A stretch of DNA of 64,000 nt from Candidatus Gastranaerophilales bacterium (GTDB lineage Bacteria > Cyanobacteriota > Vampirovibrionia > Gastranaerophilales > Gastranaerophilaceae): assembly GCA_944325605.1 (NCBI GenBank), contig CALVAX010000005.1:1-64000 (forward strand), in the 5' to 3' direction. Position numbers and translations under genes: made by a program. Positions 37,942 to 46,985 of the stretch are shown here, piece by piece. The stretch's first letter is position 1, and each line of letters opens with the position of its first letter. The notes under the pieces are model-generated. The model was not told the origin of the DNA. It was given only the letters and a program-made list of their open reading frames with translations, and made no database searches.

Positions 37942-37971
37942 AAAAGGCGGGATTTTTCAATTCCGCCTTTT
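37942..37971. terminator. Bidirectional terminator between DUF2229 gene and rpsU
   Basis: AAAAGGCGGGA (37942-37952) pairs with TTCCGCCTTTT (37961-37971) with one G-U pair. It sits 22 bp beyond the rpsU stop on the minus strand. Confidence 0.85.
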
Positions 37972-37992
37972 AAAATTTATTCAAACCTTCCC

Positions 37993-38166
37993 TTAAACTT
38001 TACGTTTGCGGGCAGCTTCTGATTTGCGTTTTCTTTTTACGCTCGGTTTTTCGTATCTTTCGCGTTTTTTAACTTCTGAAAGGATACCTGCTTTTTGTAT
38101 TTTTTTCTTGAAACGTCTGAGTGCGCTTTCAATACTCTCGTTTTCGCCGACTTTAACTTCTGCCAT
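37993..38166 (-). CDS. rpsU: 30S ribosomal protein S21
   Basis: A 57-residue basic protein (begins [18 protein letters not shown], ends AARKRKV), the typical size and pattern of S21, which helps position the mRNA start region on the small subunit. It has its own strong promoter at 38212-38240 and a downstream terminator, so it is a single-gene unit. Ribosome site is AAAGGTGG. Confidence 0.96.
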   Translation of the reverse strand: MAEVKVGENESIESALRRFKKKIQKAGILSEVKKRERYEKPSVKRKRKSEAARKRKV

Positions 38167-38211
38167 TTATGTTTTCACCACCTTTATGGTCTTTTTGTAC
38201 GATATATTCAG

Positions 38212-38240
38212 ATTATAAACTAAAACAAAATTAATTTCAA
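38212..38240 (-). promoter_or_regulatory. Strong promoter of rpsU
   Basis: On the minus strand TTGAAA (38235-38240), a 17-bp spacer and a perfect TATAAT (38212-38217) lie about 45 bp before the ATG, leaving a leader of roughly 40 nt. Confidence 0.85.
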
Positions 38241-38316
38241 GCAATGAGCCAAAATTCGACCATGCACAAAGCGCAAAACGTCGATTTACAAGCATTTACA
38301 AAGCCATTACGGATTA

Positions 38317-41292
38317 TTAAGCCGACAAAGTAAAGATTTCGTAAATTTCCTCGTCAGAAAGTTCTGTGATAATCTTTTCGCCTTCGTAAACCGCAAGGTC
38401 AGCCAGTTCTTTTTTAGATTTCAGCATCTCATCAATTTTTTCTTCAAAAGTTCCGAGAGTAATCATTCGGTGAACCATAACGTTTTTGTCCTGACCTATA
38501 CGGTAAGTTCTGTCTGTTGCCTGATCTTCAACAGCAGGGTTCCACCACAAATCATAATGGATAACGTTTGTAGCGCTTGTAAGGTTAAGACCTGTACCGC
38601 CGGCTTTCAAAGAAAGAATCATTATCTTTGAATCTTCATTATTCTGGAACCTGTCAATCAAATCTTCACGCTGAGGAACTGTCAGGGAGCCGTGGAAGAA
38701 GAGCGGATCCGTATTGCACTCTTCTGCAATTACCTTGCACAAAATATCTCCCATTTCTTTGTACTGGGTAAAGATAAGAGTTTTTTCGTTGTTGTCAAGA
38801 ATATTCTGAACAGTCGAAATACATTTGTCCATTTTTCCGGAAAGTTCTTTTGAAATTTCCCCGCCTTTCAGGAACTGGTAAGGGTGGTTGCATATCTGCT
38901 TCAATGCTGTTATAAGTTTGAAGATATTTCCGCGTCTGTTGATTCCTGTAAATCCGCTTATCTTTTCCATCATCTCGTTCAATGTCTTTTCGTAAAGAAC
39001 AGCCTGAGATTTTGACAGATAACAGTAATCGTTGATAACCATTTTTTCCGGAAGATCCGTAATAACGTGCTTGTCTGTTTTAAGACGCCTTAAGACAAAC
39101 GGTGAAATTGACATCTTCAACTTTGCGGCACGCGAATTTTCTTTAAATCTTTCAATCGGGATTGCATAACTTTTCTGGAAATCTTTTAATGACCCGAGGT
39201 ATCCGGTATTTATAAAGTCGAATATACTCCACAATTCCGTCAGTCTGTTTTCAACCGGCGTACCTGTCATTGCAACTTTTACGTCTGATTTCAGCATTTT
39301 GATTGCAAGAGTCTGGGCTGTATCAGGGTTTTTAATATTCTGGGCTTCGTCAACAATTATCATTCCCCACTGCTGCTTTTTGAGTTCCTCTACATCAATT
39401 CTCATTATGGCATAAGTCGTCAGGATTACATCATGTTTTACATCAAGCTGCCTTTCCGCCCCGTGATAAACCACAGCATCAAGAGAAGGCGCAAACATCT
39501 GCAATTCTTTCATCCAGTTTCCTATTAATGTCGTCGGGCATATAACAAGAACCGGCTTGTCAAGGGATTTTTCCTCTTTCATCTTCAAGATAAGGCTTAT
39601 AACCTGAATAGTTTTACCCAATCCCATATCGTCCGCCATACAGACACCGAAACCTTTTGAAATATTTGTCCAGAGCCATTTTAAACCTGTCATCTGATAA
39701 GGTCTTAATTCACCTTTCAATTCAGCAGGCGGAGTTACATCAACCGGCTTTGTAAAGTCCTGTATAACTCTTGCAAACGCTGAATCATAATCAAAATCAT
39801 ACTGATACAACTGACCTGACATTGACGCGTGAATAAGTTCCATTCTTGAAAGCGACTTCAGGTTAGCTTTTGCAATCTGTTCAAAGATTTTTTTGCTTTC
39901 TTCTTTGTCGATTAAAACATACTTATTTTTGTATTTTACAAGGCCTGAACTGTTTTCAACAAGTTTGTTAAATTCTTCAAGCGAAATTTTTTCATTTCCG
40001 ATTGCGATTTCGTAAGAAAAATCAAGGATATCGTCAAGTGCAATCTTAGAGGAAGAAGTGTTATTAAAGATATCAGCAAGCTCCTTAGAACGTGAAGCCT
40101 TAACTTTAGCATTGATTGAGGCTCTCGGAACAACGACATTCACAAGTTCTTTCGGCAGAATAACTTCAATCTGCGCTTTCTGCAGATAATATGCAGTCTG
40201 TGTTATTATCTTGTAAACTTCATTCAAATTTAAGTCAAGCGCTAATTTTGACTCATCCTCAAACAAATCTTCCAGCTCCGGCATATAACGAATAGCATAA
40301 TTTAACTGCTTTTCGACAATTCTTGAAATATCAGCCGAGTTTGCGCCGAAAATTTCATCTTTAGTGTACAAATCGTCCACAAGAACACTTTCGCCGGTTT
40401 TGCGGTTTTTGATATGAACCTTTAATCTGAATAGTTCATCATCGCCCTCAACCTTATCTATTTTGAAGAACGGGATAACATCATATTTGCCGAGGTAAAG
40501 CTCATCAAACCACTGCGAGAAGTTCTCAGCAATATCCATCCCCTTCATTTGCGAACGCTGTTCAAGATCTTTTATCATGTAAGTTCCGGATTTTACATCC
40601 TTGAACTTATACGCCTTAATCCCGAGAAATTTGTAAATAACATAATTCATGTAGTTGTAGATGAAATCTCTTACAAAATCCTTCGGTTTTTCGCCTTTTA
40701 TAAAAAGATTTTCCGGAATGTTTTCTTCAAAAATATTGATAAACCTTGCAAGCTGCTGGTTTGAAATTATCGGTTCATACACAATCCTGAACATTGAACC
40801 TTTTGTTTTGACGGTCGGAATAAAGTAAAGTTTTTCAATCAACTTCATTACAAAGTGCGTGAGATTATTCATGTAAATAAATGTCGGAGTAACAGCATCA
40901 AGATCCACGACATCCCCAAAACCGCCGAAATAATCCATAACTAAATCCAGACTCATCGGGTACCCGACTTCATCTCCGAGAACCTGCGAACGAAATTTGA
41001 ACAGAGAACCTTTTGACTTGAGATAATATTCAAAGTTGTTAGTCGGAGTTACAAAGAAAGACAGTTTGCCGCCTTCGTTTACAAGAAAGAAATTAGTATT
41101 TCTTGCCGGCGTGTAGGGGCTTAAAAACACATCTTTAAACTCGTCTTCAACAGTCTGATAGATAAGACTGAGAGTATAGCGGAAATCTTTGTTCTTGAAC
41201 CCGTCAGGATTTTCCGAAAGGTTAAAAAACAGTTCATCAACATTATTTTTTTTAAATGAAAAATCTATATCAAAAGTCTTTTTATCAGTCAT
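38317..41292 (-). CDS. SNF2-family DNA helicase/ATPase
   Basis: This 991-aa Swi2/Snf2 ATPase has the C-terminal two-thirds typical of RapA/HepA-like remodelers: MADDMGLGKT (Walker A lysine about 560), DEAQ (648-651), TGTPVENRLTELWSIF, and the late LKAGGTGLNLTSA and QATDRTYRIGQ motifs. The N-terminal ~480 residues are a bacterial SNF2-associated region of unclear fold. An upstream TTG (41298) is in frame, but ATG 41292 is preferred. Such proteins recycle RNA polymerase or remodel DNA-protein complexes, and some occur in phage defence, but no defence gene is adjacent here. The gene follows gpmI after a hairpin. Confidence 0.9.
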   Translation of the reverse strand: MTDKKTFDIDFSFKKNNVDELFFNLSENPDGFKNKDFRYTLSLIYQTVEDEFKDVFLSPYTPARNTNFFLVNEGGKLSFFVTPTNNFEYYLKSKGSLFKFRSQVLGDEVGYPMSLDLVMDYFGGFGDVVDLDAVTPTFIYMNNLTHFVMKLIEKLYFIPTVKTKGSMFRIVYEPIISNQQLARFINIFEENIPENLFIKGEKPKDFVRDFIYNYMNYVIYKFLGIKAYKFKDVKSGTYMIKDLEQRSQMKGMDIAENFSQWFDELYLGKYDVIPFFKIDKVEGDDELFRLKVHIKNRKTGESVLVDDLYTKDEIFGANSADISRIVEKQLNYAIRYMPELEDLFEDESKLALDLNLNEVYKIITQTAYYLQKAQIEVILPKELVNVVVPRASINAKVKASRSKELADIFNNTSSSKIALDDILDFSYEIAIGNEKISLEEFNKLVENSSGLVKYKNKYVLIDKEESKKIFEQIAKANLKSLSRMELIHASMSGQLYQYDFDYDSAFARVIQDFTKPVDVTPPAELKGELRPYQMTGLKWLWTNISKGFGVCMADDMGLGKTIQVISLILKMKEEKSLDKPVLVICPTTLIGNWMKELQMFAPSLDAVVYHGAERQLDVKHDVILTTYAIMRIDVEELKKQQWGMIIVDEAQNIKNPDTAQTLAIKMLKSDVKVAMTGTPVENRLTELWSIFDFINTGYLGSLKDFQKSYAIPIERFKENSRAAKLKMSISPFVLRRLKTDKHVITDLPEKMVINDYCYLSKSQAVLYEKTLNEMMEKISGFTGINRRGNIFKLITALKQICNHPYQFLKGGEISKELSGKMDKCISTVQNILDNNEKTLIFTQYKEMGDILCKVIAEECNTDPLFFHGSLTVPQREDLIDRFQNNEDSKIMILSLKAGGTGLNLTSATNVIHYDLWWNPAVEDQATDRTYRIGQDKNVMVHRMITLGTFEEKIDEMLKSKKELADLAVYEGEKIITELSDEEIYEIFTLSA

Positions 41293-41321
41293 ATTCAATC
41301 CAATTTAGCCTAATATTCAAA

Positions 41322-41355
41322 TTCCGGCAGAATGTTTGAATACAACCTGCCGGAT
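41322..41355 (-). terminator. Hairpin just after gpmI
   Basis: CCGGCAG (41324-41330) pairs with CTGCCGG (41347-41353), eight bases beyond the gpmI stop on the minus strand. The following U-tract is imperfect, so some read-through to the SNF2 gene is likely. Confidence 0.6.
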
Positions 41356-41362
41356 TTATAAG

Positions 41363-42889
41363 TTATTTTATCAAAGATTCGGCATCCATTTCAGCCGGTT
41401 TTTTAATTCCGAACAAATCGAGGATAGTCGGCGCAACGTTACACAATGCACCGGTTTCTTTAAGTTCAATTCCGGCGGGTGCGTTAATCAGAACAAACGG
41501 AACTTCGTTTGTTGTGTGTGCCGTCATCGGTTTGCCGGTTTCATAGTTAACCATAACTTCTGAGTTGCCATGGTCTGCTGTCAGAAGCATAATTACATCA
41601 TGCTTTTTGCAGGCGTCAGCAATTTTTCCGACACATTCATCAACGACTTTGTCAGCCTTAACAGCAGCCTCCAGGACTCCTGTATGCCCTACCATATCAG
41701 GGTTTGCAAAGTTTACGAGAATAAATCCGTACTCCGGATTATCAATTGCTTTTAAAACATTGTCGCAAACTTCCCTTGCGCTCATTTCAGGCTGAAGGTC
41801 GTAAGTTGCAACTTTCGGAGAAGCAACCAGAACACGTGTTTCGTGAGCCTGAGGTTCTTCAACACCGCCGTTAAAGAAGAATGTAACGTGGGCGTATTTT
41901 TCGGTTTCAGCTGTCCTGAACTGCTTAATTCCGTTTGCTTCAAGAACGTCGCCAAGAATATTTTTCATGTGCTCTTTACCGAAAGCAACAGGATACGGAA
42001 ATGTTTCGTCGTATTGAGTCATACAAACATAGCAAATATTTTTTCTGACTGCTTTTCTGCTAAATCCGTCAAAGTTTTCAAAATTGATTGCTTTTGTAAT
42101 TTCGCGCGCTCTGTCAGGTCTGAAGTTCCAGAAAATAATTGCATCATTGTCTTTTACTCTGCTGTCAGCACCGCCAATGACTGTCGGAAGAACGAATTCA
42201 TCGTTGTCTCCTTTTTCGTAAGACTGCTTAACTGCTTCTTCAGAAGATGAGGCTTTTTCACCTTCACCGAGAAGCAAAGCGTTGTAAGCTTTTTCAATTC
42301 TGTCCCATCTGTTGTCACGATCCATTGCGTAATATCTTCCGGAAATCGTCGCAATCGGAGGAAGTCCGTATTTTTTAAGTTCATCTTCAATTGGTTTTAA
42401 GAATGTCATTGCACTCTGCGGAGGAGTGTCACGCCCGTCAAGAAACGCATGAACATAAACTTTTTTAAGTCCGTTGTCAGCCGCAAGCTTAATCAGCGCA
42501 AGTATATGACCTAAAGCTGAGTGCACACCGCCGTCAGAAGCCAGCCCCCACAGGTGAAGTGCGCTGTTGTTTTTCTTTACGTGTTCAATTGCATCAAGAA
42601 AAGCTTTTCTTTTAAAGAAATCTCCGCTTTTGATTGCATTATTAATTTTAGAAAGTTCCTGATATACAATTCTTCCTGCCCCGAGGTTAAGGTGTCCGAC
42701 TTCACTGTTTCCCATCTGTCCTGCCGGAAGTCCGACATATTCACCGTCCGCGTGAATCTTTATAAATTTTCCTTCTTTTTCAAGTTCATTTACATGAACA
42801 GGATCCGCAAGTTTAGTTGCGTCGTATTCGGGGTGTGACTTGCTGATTCCCCAGCCGTCCATAATACATAATAAAACTCTTTTTGTCAT
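41363..42889 (-). CDS. gpmI: 2,3-bisphosphoglycerate-independent phosphoglycerate mutase
   Basis: This 508-aa Mn-dependent glycolytic enzyme interconverts 3- and 2-phosphoglycerate. The N-terminal metal ligand D11 (IMDGWG), the phosphoserine S62 in GQMGNSEVGHLNLG and the C-terminal LTADHGNSE with AHTTNEVPF are present. An in-frame start 51 bp upstream is less likely, because GAAGGGA is well placed for ATG 42889. Length is normal. Confidence 0.96.
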   Translation of the reverse strand: MTKRVLLCIMDGWGISKSHPEYDATKLADPVHVNELEKEGKFIKIHADGEYVGLPAGQMGNSEVGHLNLGAGRIVYQELSKINNAIKSGDFFKRKAFLDAIEHVKKNNSALHLWGLASDGGVHSALGHILALIKLAADNGLKKVYVHAFLDGRDTPPQSAMTFLKPIEDELKKYGLPPIATISGRYYAMDRDNRWDRIEKAYNALLLGEGEKASSSEEAVKQSYEKGDNDEFVLPTVIGGADSRVKDNDAIIFWNFRPDRAREITKAINFENFDGFSRKAVRKNICYVCMTQYDETFPYPVAFGKEHMKNILGDVLEANGIKQFRTAETEKYAHVTFFFNGGVEEPQAHETRVLVASPKVATYDLQPEMSAREVCDNVLKAIDNPEYGFILVNFANPDMVGHTGVLEAAVKADKVVDECVGKIADACKKHDVIMLLTADHGNSEVMVNYETGKPMTAHTTNEVPFVLINAPAGIELKETGALCNVAPTILDLFGIKKPAEMDAESLIK

Positions 42890-42973
42890 AAAAATCCCTT
42901 CTTTATATTTCGTACTATAAAAGGATTTTAGCAGGAACAAAAATCAAATACAAGAGCGGATTAAAAGCCGGAA

Positions 42974-43390
42974 TTAATAAAGAATTTGAACATGCACGAC
43001 TCTGGTTCTAGCCTTGTTGTCAAAATCAACAAGCACAATCTGCTGCCACTGACCCAGCTGCAAAGCACCTTCAATCAGCGGAACCATCGTACTGTTGCCT
43101 ATTATGGAGGCTCTGACATGCGCATATCCGTTGCCGTCATGCCAGGTTTCGTCGTGGTGGTATTCGGCATCCACAGGCGCAATTTTATCGAGCGCTTCCG
43201 GCAAATCTTTTAAAAGCCCGGGTTCATATTCAATATTCGTGACCGAAACAGTGCTTCCCGCTACATAAACAAATACAACAGCATTCGCCAGATTGTGCTT
43301 GTAAACGGCATTTTGAACCTGCCGCGTTATGTCGACTATCTGCGTATTTCCTTTTGTGTGAATTGTAAATTTTTCATTTAATACTGTCAT
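42974..43390 (-). CDS. YjbQ/UPF0047 family protein
   Basis: This 138-aa protein matches the UPF0047 family, with YHHDETWHDGNGYAHVRASIIG (about 78-99) carrying the conserved histidines and the DFDNKARTR ending. Family members have been described as secondary thiamine-phosphate synthases and as metal-dependent phosphatases; the physiological role is uncertain. It overlaps the upstream amidohydrolase-like gene by 4 bp (ATGA), so the two are translationally coupled. Confidence 0.9.
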   Translation of the reverse strand: MTVLNEKFTIHTKGNTQIVDITRQVQNAVYKHNLANAVVFVYVAGSTVSVTNIEYEPGLLKDLPEALDKIAPVDAEYHHDETWHDGNGYAHVRASIIGNSTMVPLIEGALQLGQWQQIVLVDFDNKARTRVVHVQILY

Positions 43391-44697
43391 AACGAAAACC
43401 TTACCTCACCATCTTTTATGAGTTTACGGCCTTTTGAATATACGGCATAAGGGATATCTAGATTTTTTAACTCCTGATAATCCGCGCCTTCGGGCAGTCT
43501 GAACACGTTAAAATCTGCATCCTTGCCGATTTTTATAGAACCTGTTAAATTCTCCAGACGCAAAATCTGCGCAGGATAAATCGTCAGGTATTTTATAAGT
43601 TCTTCAACCGGAAGATTTGCATCTTCATTCATTTTGTTTGCAAGTTTAAGGAGGCTAAAATCTTTGTTCTCTTTAAAGCTCTGTGTTGAAAAACCGAAAT
43701 TTCCGCTGAAGTATTTCAGCACTGTTTTAAAGTCAAGCTTTTTATTGCAGATTTCATCAGAATAATACGGTTGATAAATATATTTTACACCTTTGTCTGA
43801 AAGATTTTTCAATTCATCTTTGTCAGCGTAATTAGCGTTTGCGGCAATAATTTTGTTTGTAAGCACCTTCAAATTGTCCAGATAATCAACAGGCGAAATA
43901 TTTTTGGAATACGGAGTAATTTTCCTTAACCCGAGAAACTTATGAAGAAGGTCAATGTCAGAAAATCCAAACTGCAGCCATTCAATTTCATCCTGAGATT
44001 CCGCAAAACGGGTAAGTATCAGCATATTATGTTTGCGACAGTATTTTGAAAACAATTCCCAGAGTTTTTTGTGAACTCCTGAAACAGAATTCAGCATAAT
44101 TCCGATATGAGTATTTTCGCCCTTGTGGTAGATTAGTTCTTCAACTTTTCCTCTCAAATCTTTGAATTTTTTCTTGCTTTTTTCTTTGCTATCAGAAAAA
44201 ACTTCAAAGAACAGATATTTTTTGACGGGGATTCTGTTTATAATATCAAAATATTTAAACTCTCTTGACACCTGCGCAAAACAGGTTGTGCCGGATTTTA
44301 TTGATTCAACAACTCCTGATTTAAAAGACTCAAGCTTTTCTGCCCTGTCAGACGAAAAATAATCGCAGAGAATATTCGCCCACTTGAGAGAATAAACATC
44401 TTGTTTTACTCCTGCGAAGGTGTAGTTTTTACTTATTGTTAAGAAGAACTTTTTAATTTTATTTTTTAAGGATTTTGCGCCGAAATGCCCTGCTTTCGAG
44501 TACTGGAACTGGGTCAGCATATCCACAAACCCCGGTGTTATGACAGCATTTCCGAGATCCTTTACTATCTTATCCTCAAAGTGCACTTCAGAATTAGGGA
44601 TTAAATCAATAATCTTTCCCTCGTCTACAACAAGAGCATAATCTTCTAAGATTTCACTTTCTGATGTTAAAATCCATTTAGACTTATAACACTTCAT
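43387..44697 (-). CDS. Amidohydrolase-fold protein lacking metal ligands (pseudoenzyme)
   Basis: This 436-aa protein has the ends of a deaminase-type amidohydrolase: an N-terminal small beta domain to VITPGFVDM (about 52-60) and a C-terminal GSIKIGKDADFNVFRL. The catalytic positions are replaced. The usual H-x-H after PGFVD is L-T-Q, the H of the HxAE-type segment is R in TRFAES, the AHC-type strand reads AANANYADKDEL without a histidine, and the GTDG-type segment reads GFSTQS. Hydrolysis by the normal mechanism should therefore be impossible. It is intact and in an operon with the YjbQ-family gene, so a binding or regulatory role is more likely than decay. Confidence 0.72.
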   Translation of the reverse strand: MKCYKSKWILTSESEILEDYALVVDEGKIIDLIPNSEVHFEDKIVKDLGNAVITPGFVDMLTQFQYSKAGHFGAKSLKNKIKKFFLTISKNYTFAGVKQDVYSLKWANILCDYFSSDRAEKLESFKSGVVESIKSGTTCFAQVSREFKYFDIINRIPVKKYLFFEVFSDSKEKSKKKFKDLRGKVEELIYHKGENTHIGIMLNSVSGVHKKLWELFSKYCRKHNMLILTRFAESQDEIEWLQFGFSDIDLLHKFLGLRKITPYSKNISPVDYLDNLKVLTNKIIAANANYADKDELKNLSDKGVKYIYQPYYSDEICNKKLDFKTVLKYFSGNFGFSTQSFKENKDFSLLKLANKMNEDANLPVEELIKYLTIYPAQILRLENLTGSIKIGKDADFNVFRLPEGADYQELKNLDIPYAVYSKGRKLIKDGEVRFSL

Positions 44698-44720
44698 GAT
44701 GTCCCCTTATATGATAGAAT

Positions 44721-44749
44721 ATTTTAGCTGACTCAGAGCTAAAATGCAA
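44721..44749 (-). promoter_or_regulatory. Promoter with embedded inverted repeat upstream of amidohydrolase-like gene
   Basis: On the minus strand TTGCAT (44744-44749), a 17-bp spacer and TAAAAT (44721-44726). The spacer holds a perfect inverted repeat, TTTTAGCT and AGCTAAAA (44722-44729 and 44737-44744), which could be an operator or an obg terminator stem. Confidence 0.6.
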
Positions 44750-44757
44750 GAATTACC

Positions 44758-46041
44758 TTATCCGAAAAATTCATCCGCATAATACGCGAATTCAAGATGT
44801 CCGACAATAATTGTGTCACCGTCTTTGACGCCCATTGATTTTAGTTTTTCAAAAACTCCCATCCCTGTCAGGATATTCTGAAACCTTATAACCTGTTCTG
44901 TATTTCTGGCATCTGTAACTTTTGCAAGCCGCCCGATTTTGCCGCCGACAATTATGTAAGTATCTTTAGCGGCTTTTGTAATCTCATATTCACTGTCGTC
45001 GTTGTTGTAGGCACCTGCATCTTCTTCAATAACAATATCAGAAACCGGTTTTTCAATTTTTTCAACCATTTCGGACATGTAATTCACAAGTTCCTGCACG
45101 CCTTCGCCCGTGACTGCTGAGATTAAAAATATTTTATCCGTAACTGCTTTAAATTCCTGTTCTGTTTGTTTTATTTTTTCTTCTCCTGCGGCATCAATTT
45201 TGTTAAGCGCAATAATCTGGTAAAGAGATGCAAGTTTGTGTGAATGTTTTTCTAGTTCATTGTTAATAATCTTGTAATTATTGAAGGGATTTTCTTCGGT
45301 CAAGTCGACAATGTGCACAAGAAAACGGCATCTTTCAACGTGTCTTAAAAAGTCGTGGCCGAGTCCTACACCTTCGGACGCACCTTCAATAAGCCCCGGA
45401 ATATCCGCAACTACAAAACCGTCACCGTTCAAACCTTTAACAACACCTAAATTTGGAATTAGAGTTGTAAAAGGATAATCAGCGATTTTTGGTTTTGCGG
45501 AACTTATGCGGCTGATAAGAGTTGACTTTCCTGCATTCGGCATTCCTAAAAGCCCGACATCCGCAATTAGTTTCAATTCAAGTATTAATTCTCTTTCAAT
45601 TCCGGGTTCTCCGGGTTCGCAGAATTGAGGCGCACGCTTCTGCGCGGTTGCAAATCTTGCGTTTCCTCTGCCGCCGCGGCCGCCTTGTGCTGCAAGAACC
45701 TTTTGCCCATGTTCGGTAAGGTCTGCAATTATGTTACCTGTTTTAACGTCTTTTACAACAGTTCCGACCGGAACTTTTATGAATAAATCTTTAGCCCATT
45801 TCCCGTGGCAGTTTTTAATCCCGCCGTTTTCGCCGCATTCGGCTTTGAACACGGATTTGTATTTAAAATCCATAAGCGTTGACATATTTTCGTCAGCAAC
45901 AAGATAAACATCGCCGCCTTTGCCGCCGTCGCCGCCTGCTGGGCCGCCTTTGTCAACATATTTTTCACGGCGCCACGCAACCATTCCGTTGCCGCCGCGG
46001 CCTGACACTATTCTGATTTTGGTTTTGTCTAAAAACTGCAT
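44758..46041 (-). CDS. obg: GTPase Obg/CgtA
   Basis: This 427-aa ribosome-assembly and stress-related GTPase has the Gly-rich Obg fold (1-158, with FLDKTKIRIVSGRGGNG and GGRGGRGN), the G domain with GMPNAGKST (166-174), DIPGLIEGAS and NKID, and a C-terminal OCT domain (about 345-427). An in-frame ATG exists 66 bp upstream, but the family start MQFLDKTK and the AAGGGAT ribosome site favour 46041. Confidence 0.96.
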   Translation of the reverse strand: MQFLDKTKIRIVSGRGGNGMVAWRREKYVDKGGPAGGDGGKGGDVYLVADENMSTLMDFKYKSVFKAECGENGGIKNCHGKWAKDLFIKVPVGTVVKDVKTGNIIADLTEHGQKVLAAQGGRGGRGNARFATAQKRAPQFCEPGEPGIERELILELKLIADVGLLGMPNAGKSTLISRISSAKPKIADYPFTTLIPNLGVVKGLNGDGFVVADIPGLIEGASEGVGLGHDFLRHVERCRFLVHIVDLTEENPFNNYKIINNELEKHSHKLASLYQIIALNKIDAAGEEKIKQTEQEFKAVTDKIFLISAVTGEGVQELVNYMSEMVEKIEKPVSDIVIEEDAGAYNNDDSEYEITKAAKDTYIIVGGKIGRLAKVTDARNTEQVIRFQNILTGMGVFEKLKSMGVKDGDTIIVGHLEFAYYADEFFG

Positions 46042-46114
46042 AAATATATCCCTTGCTCCTGCGATAGTAACAGAAAAGCATGGTTTTTGCAAGACAAAAG
46101 ACAACACTTGAATA

Positions 46115-46880
46115 TTACCACGGGTAATCCTTCTTAATCTGCCAGCCGTCCCGCATAATCTTTGCCGCGCAACATATACCTTCTCCTGTTTTGCTGCAAT
46201 TGTTTTTTATATAAGTATCGGTTTTATCATATCCGTAAGGGCGTACTACTTTATCATCAAAGAAAACGATAAATTGGAATACATCTTTACCGAGTACATT
46301 TGGAGGCTTTATGCCGTTTAAATCTACATAAACCTGTTGAGCAGAATTATATTTTGCTGTTTGTGAAACCAGATTTCCGTCATCATCATATTTATTTTCC
46401 CAATACATAAAATGGACAAAATAAGAAGTTCCATCATTTGTAGTAAAATAAACACGGGCATTTCCATATACGGTTCTAATACCTAGTGAATAAGTTTCAC
46501 CATTAAGTTTTTTGTAAGCATTACCTTCCGGATAAGGAAACTCATATTCTTTTCCGACAGTCGGATTGTTAAAATACGGAAGCCAGTAAGTATTGAAAAA
46601 AGTTTTTACAGTTTCTGCGTCAACTGCTGCACCCGAATTAAAAACTGCTGCACCGTTATCCTCCTGCGACTGTATAACTAGCTGGCTTAAAATGGAGTAA
46701 GCTTTTTTTAATTGATTAACTGTTACAACTTTTTGATATTTGCCAAGCAAGGCCGGAAAAGTCATTGCAGCCACTATTCCGATAATACCGAGGGTTATCA
46801 GCACCTCGGCCATCGTAAAGCCTTTCAGGAACTTACTTTGCGGGTGCCCCCCCCCCCCTAAAACTCAATAATAGCGCCAT
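46115..46880 (-). CDS. Prepilin-like protein, leader interrupted by a poly-G tract
   Basis: The body encodes a type IV pilin/pseudopilin-like protein. KGFTMAEVLITLGIIGIVAA is a class III signal (cleavage after the G of KGF), and an extracellular globular domain with several late cysteines follows. The only well-placed start is ATG 46880 (AAGGAG seven bases upstream), but 12 Gs (46847-46858) shift it out of frame with the body. With 11 or 14 Gs the leader would read MALLLSFRGG... into HPQSKFLKGFTM. Internal ATG 46813 would lose the cleavage site. The tract suggests phase variation or a sequencing/assembly error. About 233 aa follow the internal Met. Confidence 0.7.
46847..46858 (-). repeat. 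Poly-G homopolymer (12 nt) in prepilin leader
   Basis: Twelve consecutive Cs on the plus strand (Gs in the gene). It is by far the longest G/C run I see in this AT-rich window. It lies between the start codon and the prepilin cleavage site, where slippage by one or two bases would switch the frame. Confidence 0.85.
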
Positions 46881-46951
46881 TTTTCATCTCCTTATAAATT
46901 TAACAAATAATATTTACTCTAACTTTTTTATTATATTTTAATTTTCTTAGT

Positions 46952-46979
46952 TTGGCAAGGAAGCTTTTCATGATATAAT
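46952..46979 (+). promoter_or_regulatory. Promoter giving a probable leaderless tsaD mRNA
   Basis: TTGGCA (46952-46957), a 16-bp spacer and TGA-TATAAT (46971-46979). The ATG at 46986 is six bases after the -10, so the message should start at or beside the start codon; no ribosome site exists. Confidence 0.75.
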
Positions 46980-46985
46980 TTAGCT

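Noticed and set aside
38244-38333. A 29-codon forward ORF (begins MSQNSTMHKAQ) between rpsU and the SNF2 gene
   Set aside because: No ribosome site or promoter, and it overlaps the end of the SNF2 gene; probably chance.
38317-41292. Phage-defence system around the SNF2 helicase (for example a DISARM-like locus)
   Set aside because: Neighbours are gpmI, a YjbQ-family gene and rpsU; no methylase, nuclease or PLD gene is present.
46115-46813. Internal ATG 46813 as the true start of the prepilin-like gene
   Set aside because: It would begin inside the class III signal (after KGFT) and lose the cleavage site, so it cannot give a functional prepilin; no ribosome site.
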